The notes below the pieces were generated by a model. That model had not been told where the DNA came from. It ran no database searches and worked only from the letters and a program-made list of their open reading frames with translations. Below are positions 1 to 6,861 of a stretch of 8,105 nt of DNA, in pieces. Source of the DNA: Lachnospiraceae bacterium UBA4316 (GTDB lineage: Bacteria; Bacillota; Clostridia; Lachnospirales; Lachnospiraceae); contig DGUG01000004.1 of assembly GCA_002394535.1 (NCBI GenBank), forward strand, positions 1-8,105, written 5' to 3'. Position numbers and translations under genes: made by a program. Numbering within the stretch: position 1 is the stretch's first letter; each line of letters starts with the position of its first letter.

Positions 1-43
1 ACATGATTATAATTTACAACGTTACGACCGAATAGTCAATTTA
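1..43. other. Sequence downstream of the Ig-repeat gene
   Basis: This short stretch follows the tandem stops of the last gene. I see no convincing hairpin terminator in it. The minus strand has a perfect TATAAT (6-11), but the only TTGACT (34-39) is 22 bases away, too far for a normal sigma-A promoter. The operon may therefore continue beyond the window. Confidence 0.4.
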
Positions 44-2218
44 CTACTTGCCTGATAAATAGGTGCGGTATGTCAGTCCGAAAGTACCGGAAAGTACCGA
101 TGCAAGTCCGATGAGCAGTCCTCTTATATCAATATCTTCACCCGGTGCTGCAGATGATGATATTGTTTTTTCATTAACCGTATAGCCGTTAAATACTCCT
201 CCGTACATATAGCATTCTGCTCCGATCTGTGTATCCGTGACATTTCCCGCCGAATCTTCCGCTTTAACTTCCAAACTGTACTTTCCGTATTCGTTCACTG
301 CTATTGTTGCGGTATTATCGTGATCTATCAAAATGTTTCTTCCGTTAAACCTTACTCCGGTTAGCCTATCACCTTCCTCAAGAAGACTAACTTTAACAAT
401 ACTTCCTTTTCTGATGTTACCGTTTTTGTCAAATCCCGATAGCACTACCTGAGGCGCGGTATGATCCACTATAAAAGAAACTGTTTCTTCCGAGGCGTTT
501 GATGCAGCATCTTCGGCTATTACAGTCAGAAAATACCTGCCCTCTTCAATAACAACATCACCCTTATTAAACTCGGTATCATTCAGATACGCCTTAGCAC
601 TGTATGGTGAAGCATCACTGACATAATCCGCTATCTTTTTTGCAAGTGAAAATGATCTTAGAAACTTTCCGTCATAATCACTTATCCTGGATATAACAGG
701 CGGCGTATAATCGACCGTGAAGGCTACCGTCTTTTGTGCGGTATTACCGCTTCTGTCCGCTGCCTTACATGTCAGCCTGTATTCTCCTTCCGAATCAACC
801 GATATTTCAACACTATCCCTTTCGGATCTCATGACATGGTTATCGTTCGAAACAACTACAAAACCACCTGCTTCTTTTTTCTCCAGGAGTGCCGACATGA
901 TCGTTGATTCATAAAACAGTTCACCTGCATTAAACCTTAATTTACTTTTTTCGCTTGTAATCTCCCCTTCCTGCACTCCGATTACCGATATGTCCGGAGC
1001 AGTTTTGTCTATACGGAATCTACAACTTCTATCGGTTCTGTTTCCGACCCCATCCTTAGCTCTTACCGATAATTCGTATTCACCGTCTGTAGTTATGTCA
1101 ATCTCTCTTTCATCACAAGCTGCCCTGAGATTGTATGAATCTACAGGAATGTTCTGCATTTCACCCAATACACTTCTGTATAGTTTTATGTCAACCGTGG
1201 TTTCTTCATACAACTCATCCTCTACCTCTATTGAAATTCTGGCTCCCGATTTTATATCAACCCCTTCACTTATCCCTTCAACTCTGACCGTGGGCGCCGT
1301 CCGGTCGATAACAAAGCCCAGGTTTTGCCTGACACTCTCATTTCCGGCTTCATCCGATGCATATAATGTAACCGTATATGTGCCGTCCTCATCAAAAGAA
1401 ATGTTTGTATCTGCTGGAAGATTGTACTCTGAAGTTGTTATTATTTCATTGCCTGTCACCCTTTCGATCGTGTAGTTTACATAACAATCAGACTCATCGT
1501 CCGATGCCAGTGCTCTTATTTTTCCCGCCTTAAGCAGCTTATCTCCGTCTGTTATCCCCTCTATTACAAGTTCCGGCCCATGATCGTCAATTAAGTACTC
1601 GTAGGAAACAACAGCCGTATTCCCTGCGATATCCTCACATGATATCTCAATTATATCTCCATATTTTGCCGTATCTTTTATCTTCATTTCAAGTTCATAT
1701 TCCACTACCGCCTCTGTGTCCTCAAAGATTATATCTTCTATCACAGACTCCCTGTTTTTTGCTGTAAATCTTATTATTCCGGTGTCATCACTTATTTTGA
1801 TCTTCCCACCGTCATCAATGGTTATTACAGGGGTTGTTGTGTCAAAGCATATCATGAACACTTCCGAATTCCTTTCAATACCTTCCGTTACATTCGCAAA
1901 CATTATCTGCCACTTCCCGTCCGGTGCCGTTTTATCATCCGGATATAGTTTAACCGTACCGCTGTCCGTCCTGACATACGCTCCGAAAGAATTACCGTTG
2001 TCCGTACTTATGCTGTAGTAATTGTCCCCACCGTTATCCGGCAAAGTAAAAATAACAGGAACAGCCGTATAAAAAAGGTGATCTGACTTTACCATAACCG
2101 ATTGCCCATCCTCCTGTGTTATGTTAACCGTCAGCTGCCCGTTATCTTCTGCCCACATCTTATGTCCGAGCAGCATATAAATGCATATGCATACAACAAC
2201 TCCGATAAATCTCTTCAT
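44..2218 (-). CDS. Surface protein with tandem Ig-like repeats and C-terminal membrane anchor
   Basis: This 724-residue protein has a signal peptide (about 1-23, MWA-E cleavage), an N-terminal beta-rich region (about 28-124), then tandem Ig-like modules of roughly 80-100 residues. Each module closes with a Y-x-L-x-x-x-A-x-D-x-x-G-N type strand (for example 280-293, 381-394, 480-493, 562-575, 647-660). The next begins with a linker such as IDRTAP, IDKTAP, VDYTPP or VDHTAP (304, 403, 502 and 584; degenerate ones near 125 and 210). This resembles bacterial Ig-like (Big-type) adhesin repeats. A short linker leads to a C-terminal hydrophobic helix (about 699-720) ending TYLSGK, so it is membrane-anchored rather than sortase-linked; no LPxTG is seen. 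Its role is probably an extracellular stalk or binding protein, with unknown ligand. Its start overlaps the previous stop (ATGA) and it ends in tandem stops, TAG then TAA. Confidence 0.9.
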   Translation of the reverse strand: MKRFIGVVVCICIYMLLGHKMWAEDNGQLTVNITQEDGQSVMVKSDHLFYTAVPVIFTLPDNGGDNYYSISTDNGNSFGAYVRTDSGTVKLYPDDKTAPDGKWQIMFANVTEGIERNSEVFMICFDTTTPVITIDDGGKIKISDDTGIIRFTAKNRESVIEDIIFEDTEAVVEYELEMKIKDTAKYGDIIEISCEDIAGNTAVVSYEYLIDDHGPELVIEGITDGDKLLKAGKIRALASDDESDCYVNYTIERVTGNEIITTSEYNLPADTNISFDEDGTYTVTLYASDEAGNESVRQNLGFVIDRTAPTVRVEGISEGVDIKSGARISIEVEDELYEETTVDIKLYRSVLGEMQNIPVDSYNLRAACDEREIDITTDGEYELSVRAKDGVGNRTDRSCRFRIDKTAPDISVIGVQEGEITSEKSKLRFNAGELFYESTIMSALLEKKEAGGFVVVSNDNHVMRSERDSVEISVDSEGEYRLTCKAADRSGNTAQKTVAFTVDYTPPVISRISDYDGKFLRSFSLAKKIADYVSDASPYSAKAYLNDTEFNKGDVVIEEGRYFLTVIAEDAASNASEETVSFIVDHTAPQVVLSGFDKNGNIRKGSIVKVSLLEEGDRLTGVRFNGRNILIDHDNTATIAVNEYGKYSLEVKAEDSAGNVTDTQIGAECYMYGGVFNGYTVNEKTISSSAAPGEDIDIRGLLIGLASVLSGTFGLTYRTYLSGK
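227..1846 (-). repeat. Array of degenerate Ig-like modules inside the 724-residue protein
   Basis: Protein-level repeats cover residues about 125-664. Linker starts at about 125, 210, 304, 403, 502 and 584 give module lengths of roughly 85, 94, 99, 99 and 82 residues plus a last module of about 80. The shared features are the (I/V)D-x-(T/H)-(A/P/G)-P linker and the A-x-D-x-(A/S)-G-N-type end strand. I see no long identical DNA repeats, so the array looks old and diverged rather than recently amplified. Confidence 0.75.
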
Positions 2219-4047
2219 ACCTTCCTCCTGATATTCTTCCGATACAACAACATTCCTCTTTCGCAGGGAGCACTGACCGACCCATCATATAATCCTTTTG
2301 AGTCTCCGGTTATATCCCATTCCCCGAATATAGCGGCAAACAATAATCCTGTATGTAGTTTCAGAACCGCATTCTCGTCAAATGCACAGCCCAGATTCAC
2401 ATGCCATTCTTTATCATGCCATCGCATTAACCTTATTCCGCACAGTTCAAATACTTCATCATGCTCCTCAACTTCCCCGCACACTACGACCCCGAAGAAA
2501 AGTATGAGCAATAACAGTGTAAGCACAAGCAATGCCAGTATCCCGATGGCAGCCCAGCCTATCGGTGTTGTCCAAAAGCCATTTTCAAGTTCTGCGCTGT
2601 ACAGATCACCCTCTATGGCAAGATCATCCGCCGAGTACTCACTCTCTACTTCTGTTACCTCCGTTTCATTTTCTTTTCCTTCTTCTTTCGCTACACCTAC
2701 AGATGGATCTTCATCATCGACTATGTACAGAACACCGTTTTTCATAACATAGTTTGCACCGGGTCTCAGATTCGATTTTGTTGTGGATGAGCCCTTCTGA
2801 CTATTCTGTGCCGGTATGTATCTCCCTGATGATGAGGAGTTTTTTTTCGCGTCCGGACTGCTGCCGGAATTTCCTCCCACCGGCACCTCCGTTGCACTTA
2901 TTTTTTTATCAGTGCTGCCTCCTCCGGGAAGGATAATATCTCCTTTAAATGTATCTTCGCCTTTTCTCTCCTCATGTGACGAACCCGGTACCGATGTTGA
3001 GCTATTTGAGGACGAACTGTTTCCCGACACATATGCGGATGACGAGGCGGATGGTTTATATGAGGTATCAGATCCCGGTGCCGGTGTTATCGCGGCAACC
3101 GGAGTCACATCCGGTGGCAAAGTAGGTACCGGGTTGTAAATCGGTAGTGACAGCCCGGCCGCCATTGAATATGCTTTTGTAGAATTTGCACCGGTAAGAA
3201 CACATCTGAACTCACTTCCGTATAATTCCCGGCCGATATTCGCAACAGTAAGACAGTCCGTATCACTTCCGCCGTAGACCGTCCCATCCCCGACGGCACC
3301 ATCATTTATCTGCAACCACTCTCCGCCATTGCATCTTGTCTCCCACTTATAATTATTAAGGCTTCTGCCATACACATCTCTGTATTTATTCAGTCCCACA
3401 CTAAACTGTACACTTCCACCGTACTGTGCCGATACCGTTTGCGGATGGTGTGAAAAATCGATACATGTCACCTCCCATATAAGGCCGTCAACAATTATCA
3501 GTTCGCCAATATTTCTTTCACAATAGGGGCAGTGGGTACCCGGATTTTGCTTTATTTCCAAACCTACTCTGAGCGGATAATCCAGGTTTTCGAAATCTAT
3601 TCCGGTACTTTGAAGATCCGCTCCGGTCAACTCATATCCGTTTTTTCTTATGTATTCGTTTCCGTTATCGTCTTCAAGAAAAATCTGAATATCATAAATC
3701 CCCGGATTACTTGCCCAATTGGTGCAGGAATTACAACATATGACTTTTGGCTGTCCCCATCTTATAGATCTTGCATACCGCGGTTTGACACGCATTTCTT
3801 CCACATGGGTTTGACCTGCTCCGTTTGCCGTAAACTCAAAATGAAAGCTTGACTCATATGCGGCCGACGTATTACCCAATTCTCCATCAGCCAGCGGTCT
3901 GATGATGTTACCAAGATAATACTGTTTTGGTGATCCGGTATAAGGGGTACCGGCCGAAACGGGCATACAGCAAAAAATGATGTTCATAAGGATTAATAAT
4001 GAAACCGTTAATATTTTTTGTATTTTTCTTTTATCTTTCTTTTTCAT
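2215..4047 (-). CDS. Secreted single-pass membrane protein with CxxC motifs and an Ig-like domain
   Basis: I do not recognise this 610-residue protein as a named family. In order it shows a signal peptide (about 1-32, basic start, hydrophobic core, VSA-G cleavage site); a region with two cysteine pairs, CNSC (105-108) and CPYC (173-176), able to bind metal or form disulfides; an Ig-like domain (about 197-300) with the YKWE strand-C tryptophan (W235) and a final FRCVLTG strand; a Ser/Pro/Thr-rich stalk (about 301-430); an acidic stretch (about 454-488); one transmembrane helix (about 494-520); and a cytoplasmic tail of about 90 residues. The ATG lies inside the kinase gene with AGGGAG 7 bases upstream, and its TGA overlaps the next ATG. 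The tight coupling suggests it works with the kinase, perhaps as ligand-binding partner or substrate. That is inference. No enzyme motif is visible. Confidence 0.9.
   Translation of the reverse strand: MKKKDKRKIQKILTVSLLILMNIIFCCMPVSAGTPYTGSPKQYYLGNIIRPLADGELGNTSAAYESSFHFEFTANGAGQTHVEEMRVKPRYARSIRWGQPKVICCNSCTNWASNPGIYDIQIFLEDDNGNEYIRKNGYELTGADLQSTGIDFENLDYPLRVGLEIKQNPGTHCPYCERNIGELIIVDGLIWEVTCIDFSHHPQTVSAQYGGSVQFSVGLNKYRDVYGRSLNNYKWETRCNGGEWLQINDGAVGDGTVYGGSDTDCLTVANIGRELYGSEFRCVLTGANSTKAYSMAAGLSLPIYNPVPTLPPDVTPVAAITPAPGSDTSYKPSASSSAYVSGNSSSSNSSTSVPGSSHEERKGEDTFKGDIILPGGGSTDKKISATEVPVGGNSGSSPDAKKNSSSSGRYIPAQNSQKGSSTTKSNLRPGANYVMKNGVLYIVDDEDPSVGVAKEEGKENETEVTEVESEYSADDLAIEGDLYSAELENGFWTTPIGWAAIGILALLVLTLLLLILFFGVVVCGEVEEHDEVFELCGIRLMRWHDKEWHVNLGCAFDENAVLKLHTGLLFAAIFGEWDITGDSKGLYDGSVSAPCERGMLLYRKNIRRKV
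2224..2229 (-). promoter_or_regulatory. Consensus ribosome binding site of the Ig-repeat protein
   Basis: The minus strand reads AGGAGG, the full Shine-Dalgarno consensus, 5 bases before the ATG at 2216-2218. It lies within the last codons of the upstream gene, whose stop overlaps this ATG. The last protein of the operon can therefore be initiated strongly in its own right as well as by coupling. Confidence 0.8.
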
Positions 4048-5515
4048 TGTTTCTCTCCCTGTTTTCTTCTTTGATTACCTTTAGACGGGCTTTTTTCGCC
4101 GACAGCATTTCTTCAAGTCTGGTGCGTATTCTTTCATAGCCGTCTTTCGTAAGTGATAGTTCTTTGCCATCCAGACTTACAAGTTCCTGTTTTACCGTAT
4201 CAATAACCGTCAATGCTTTGGAAAGTCCCTCCACTTCATCGGTCTCATAATTCTCATAACACCCGGATATAAATATTAATGTTTCATACTTTTGTACCGA
4301 TGGTTTTCTTGCGGCTGTGGATGCGTACAGTCTGCCCGTGATCACCTCTGCCGATTCTCTGTCATAATGAAACCCTCTCTGCATTTTGCATAACGTTATA
4401 TAGTCCGTTACATCAGGGTAAGCTTGTGGGTCAAGTTTTGAAAAATACAGCAACGCCGTTCTGTAATCATGCTCTGTAAACATCGCATTCATTGCCACTT
4501 CAAATATAAAATCCTGCTCACATTTTCCGGAAAGAGCACCACTGCTGATCGCAGATTTTATGATCCTTATTCCTTCCGGAGTGTATTCACCGTCTCTCAT
4601 ATGGTCTGTTGTCATCTCATACAATTCCCGGGCTGCTTCATTTTCTCTTATGTGTTTTTGTACCCTTACCGCTCCACAGTAACCTGATACGATGATTCCC
4701 GCGGATATAGCGGTTATTTCAATGCTTTTTTTAATTTTTTGAGGAATCGATCTGATATACCTGATCTGTTTTTGTACTTCATTTACGTCGGTGTATCGCT
4801 CTTCTCTCGACATAGCGCAACACCTTGCGAGAAATGATTTTTCGAATGAATTAAGTGTCCTTGAATTTCTGATGTTTTTAAGAGCCTCTTGCGGATCGGA
4901 ATCCGGAATTCTACCACTTCTGATTGAATAATATGTCATTCCGAATGCAAAAATATCTGCTCTTTCGTCAAGCTGTGCATCCTTGTCATACTGCTCCGGA
5001 GGAGAATAACCTATAGTTCCGACCGGGATATGATGATCTGCAAGACAGCCGGCTATTCCGAAATCTATCAGATGAGGAAGACCTCCGGAATCAACTATTA
5101 TGTTTTCAGGCTTCAGATCCAGATACAGCATAGGCTTCTTCATCCGATGAAGATATTCAAGCGCCGAACAGATATACCCGGCAACGGCCAGACTCTTTGT
5201 CCTCCCCAGACCTCTTGGCCTGCATATTTTGTCAAGCGTTTCCCCCTTAACGTATTCGCTGACTATATATATGTTTTGCAGGTCATAAAATGCATCCCAT
5301 ATAACCGGTATAAGAGGATGTCTGACCCGTCGGAGTGCCTCTATCTCACTTCGAGCGAAATAAAAGGAACCGACAGCATCTCTTTTTATAACCTTCATGG
5401 CAAGACTCCTTCCGATATGTCTGTCATGAACAAGATAAACGCAGCTTGTTCCTCCTTTGGCGATAGGACCCGCTATCTCATAACGACCGTTTACCGTTTG
5501 ACCTTTTTCAAGCAT
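4031..5515 (-). CDS. Membrane-anchored Hanks-type serine/threonine kinase, non-PASTA
   Basis: This 494-residue protein has an N-terminal cytoplasmic eukaryotic-like kinase domain (about 10-255), one transmembrane helix (about 264-283), and an extracytoplasmic C-terminal domain of about 210 residues. Kinase motifs visible are the glycine loop AKGGTSCVYLV (19-29), the ATP lysine K41 in AMKVIK, helix-C E57, the catalytic loop YLDLKPEN (131-138; D133, K135, N138), DFG (151-153), SPPE (171-174) and D187 in ADIFAFG. The catalytic residues are intact, so it should be active. The HRD motif is YLD, making it a non-RD kinase, and the DFG-to-PPE segment has T167 as its only Ser/Thr before the final SPPE. 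The outer domain has no PASTA repeats; it looks helical, perhaps TPR-like, with a highly charged tail. It opens a three-gene operon and overlaps the next gene by 17 bases. Substrates are unknown; the cytoplasmic tail of the next gene product is a candidate by context only. Confidence 0.93.
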   Translation of the reverse strand: MLEKGQTVNGRYEIAGPIAKGGTSCVYLVHDRHIGRSLAMKVIKRDAVGSFYFARSEIEALRRVRHPLIPVIWDAFYDLQNIYIVSEYVKGETLDKICRPRGLGRTKSLAVAGYICSALEYLHRMKKPMLYLDLKPENIIVDSGGLPHLIDFGIAGCLADHHIPVGTIGYSPPEQYDKDAQLDERADIFAFGMTYYSIRSGRIPDSDPQEALKNIRNSRTLNSFEKSFLARCCAMSREERYTDVNEVQKQIRYIRSIPQKIKKSIEITAISAGIIVSGYCGAVRVQKHIRENEAARELYEMTTDHMRDGEYTPEGIRIIKSAISSGALSGKCEQDFIFEVAMNAMFTEHDYRTALLYFSKLDPQAYPDVTDYITLCKMQRGFHYDRESAEVITGRLYASTAARKPSVQKYETLIFISGCYENYETDEVEGLSKALTVIDTVKQELVSLDGKELSLTKDGYERIRTRLEEMLSAKKARLKVIKEENRERNNEKER

Positions 5516-5520
5516 TCCTT

Positions 5521-5526
5521 CTCCTT
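5521..5526 (-). promoter_or_regulatory. Strong ribosome binding site of the kinase gene
   Basis: The minus strand reads AAGGAG, 5 bases before the ATG at 5513-5515, which supports that start. The short leader upstream shows no riboswitch-like structure that I can recognise. Confidence 0.75.
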
Positions 5527-5564
5527 AAGCAAATCATTAAGATATCCGGCGGTGTGTATAACAG

Positions 5565-5593
5565 AAAATATAACACCCTGTCCCCTACGTCAA
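5565..5593 (-). promoter_or_regulatory. Sigma-A-type promoter of the kinase/Ig-protein operon
   Basis: On the minus strand TTGACG (5588-5593) is followed after exactly 17 bases by TATTTT (5565-5570). An overlapping TATATT two bases upstream gives an alternative 15-base spacing. Transcription would begin near 5558 and leave a leader of about 43 bases before the kinase start. It is the best promoter-like sequence in the gap and lies after the rseP terminator, so the three downstream genes appear to form a separate transcription unit. Confidence 0.6.
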
Positions 5594-5624
5594 TACGGCA
5601 ATTATTTTTCTACACCTTTTGAAG

Positions 5625-5636
5625 ATCACCCGTGAT
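5625..5636. promoter_or_regulatory. Short palindrome upstream of the kinase promoter
   Basis: ATCAC-CC-GTGAT is a 5-base inverted repeat with a 2-base centre, about 32 bases upstream of the predicted -35 box of the kinase operon. Its position would suit an operator, but it is short and could be chance. No regulator is encoded in the window, so the call is tentative. Confidence 0.25.
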
Positions 5637-5664
5637 TTATTTGATTTATGTAACTTAATACGGG

Positions 5665-5710
5665 CAAAAAATCATACAAAAATACCGATACCCTTATTTT
5701 CGGATATCGG
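5665..5710 (-). terminator. Rho-independent terminator after rseP
   Basis: On the minus strand CCGATA(T)CC pairs with GGTATCGG. This gives 8 base pairs with one bulged T (plus-strand 5685-5692 against 5702-5710) and a 9-base loop. A T-rich tract follows (TATTTTTGTATGATTTTTT, about 5666-5684). The stem starts about 55 bases past the rseP stop, as expected for the end of the cdsA-dxr-rseP transcript. The stem is only moderately GC-rich, so some readthrough into the kinase operon is possible. Confidence 0.7.
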
Positions 5711-5764
5711 CATTTTGTTCATGTTGCACAGCAGTCACAATCGTTCAATTACAACTGCCTATGA

Positions 5765-6838
5765 TCATCCCATAAATAGTCTCGTTATATCGTTGTACAT
5801 CACAAGAACCAGAAGTGCAAGAAGAAGTCCCACTCCGATAAGCTGTATTGTTCCCTCAACCTTGCTGTCCGCAGGTTTGCCTCTAATTGCTTCGTAGATC
5901 AGAAACAGAAGTTTTCCGCCGTCGAATGCGGGAAGCGGAAACAGGTTGACGATCCCTATATTGGCTGAAAGGAGAAGTGCAATATTCAGCATGCTGACAA
6001 CAACCGCCAACGCACCTTCCGACTTGGCACTTTCATACTCATCTCCGACGATCTGGGCGGCACCTACAGGTCCTGCTATATCCGAGACTTTCGCCTGCCC
6101 GGAAAAGAGCATCCTGAAACTTGAAAAAGTCATCTTGACCATATATCTTACATACAGATAACTTGATTTTACTATACCGCCTATGCTTTTCGGTGGCATC
6201 TCCTGTCCTCCGAAAACAACACCTATCATAAAACGATTATACTCACTGTTCATCTTCGGAAGCAGCTCTGCTTTTATCTTCTGTCCATCCCTCTCATATA
6301 CAACCTTTAAAGGCTTTCCGTAGCCCAGTTCCACTGCGGTTGATACTTCCGGATACAGATAGCAGCGACTTCCGTTTACACTGATTATTTTATCCCCTGT
6401 ACGTATTCCGGCCTCATATGCCGCTCCATCCTGCATAATATCGGTTATCGTTGTGTCAGCTATATCAATATAATTCATCAGAAAAAGGCCGAGAACAAAC
6501 GCAAGCAGGAGGTTGAAAAACGGTCCTGCCAAAGTCGTCGCTATCCTTGACCACACATTCGCTTTTCTGAAAGAAGAGTTGGCAATTACCGAAGCAAAAT
6601 CCGTATTGCCGTCATCGACCTGGGCATCAAGATCATCAAAAACGCATGCTGCTCCGAACAATATGAGTCGTATGGAAAACTTCGTTCCGCCCTTTGTCGT
6701 CCAACCGAAAAGCTTTGGTCCGAAGCCTACGGTAAACTCAACAACTTCTATTCCGTTTAATCTGGCAATAAGAAAATGCCCCATTTCATGGACAAAAACT
6801 ATTACTGCCAATATCAGTACAGCTATAAGTATTTTCAC
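5765..6838 (-). CDS. rseP: Site-2 intramembrane zinc metalloprotease (RseP/RasP family)
   Basis: This S2P-family protease cuts membrane-embedded substrates such as anti-sigma factors and remnant signal peptides within the bilayer. The 357-residue protein has the HEMGH zinc site (residues 17-21) in the first transmembrane helix, a single PDZ-like domain around 127-195 (AAYEAGIRTGDKIISVNG), the conserved IAGPVG (254-259), and NLFPLPAFDGG (298-308) carrying the third zinc ligand D306, followed by a C-terminal membrane helix around 330-348. It is shorter than the two-PDZ E. coli protein and fits the one-PDZ Gram-positive form. The start is GTG: GGGAG sits 7 bases upstream and the residues from there (KILIAVLILAVIVFVHEMGH) form the expected first helix. 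It is the last gene of the cdsA-dxr-rseP unit and is followed by a terminator. Its substrates cannot be read from the sequence. Confidence 0.95.
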   Translation of the reverse strand: MKILIAVLILAVIVFVHEMGHFLIARLNGIEVVEFTVGFGPKLFGWTTKGGTKFSIRLILFGAACVFDDLDAQVDDGNTDFASVIANSSFRKANVWSRIATTLAGPFFNLLLAFVLGLFLMNYIDIADTTITDIMQDGAAYEAGIRTGDKIISVNGSRCYLYPEVSTAVELGYGKPLKVVYERDGQKIKAELLPKMNSEYNRFMIGVVFGGQEMPPKSIGGIVKSSYLYVRYMVKMTFSSFRMLFSGQAKVSDIAGPVGAAQIVGDEYESAKSEGALAVVVSMLNIALLLSANIGIVNLFPLPAFDGGKLLFLIYEAIRGKPADSKVEGTIQLIGVGLLLALLVLVMYNDITRLFMG

Positions 6839-6845
6839 AATAATT

Positions 6846-6850
6846 CTCCC
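6846..6850 (-). promoter_or_regulatory. Ribosome binding site fixing the GTG start of rseP
   Basis: The minus strand reads GGGAG here, 7 bases before the GTG at 6836-6838. It lies in the 23-base gap between the dxr stop and rseP. The next in-frame ATG is codon 19, inside the HEMGH zinc motif, so the GTG is the only sensible start. Confidence 0.75.
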
Positions 6851-6861
6851 GTGATCCTTCT

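Noticed and set aside
6..39. Possible promoter after the Ig-repeat gene (TTGACT and TATAAT on the minus strand)
   Set aside because: The boxes are 22 bases apart, outside the normal sigma-A range, and no downstream gene is visible to support it.
79..98. Close direct repeat of GAAAGTACC
   Set aside because: It falls inside the coding sequence of the C-terminal helix (Ser-Gly-Thr-Phe-Gly region) and is too short to suggest a mobile-element or attachment site.
990..1475. 161-codon open frame on the plus strand
   Set aside because: It is antisense within the Ig-repeat array, and its Ser/Leu/Val-rich translation is what the complement of that coding sequence gives. No family motif is visible.
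2102..2752. 216-codon open frame on the plus strand
   Set aside because: It is fully antisense to the start of the Ig-repeat gene and the end of the CxxC/Ig gene, has a Ser/Pro-rich biased composition from reading the complement, and shows no domain motif.
5030..5635. 201-codon plus-strand frame running from the kinase gene into the gap
   Set aside because: Most of it is antisense to the conserved kinase domain, it runs against the terminator and promoter of the minus strand, and the product looks random.
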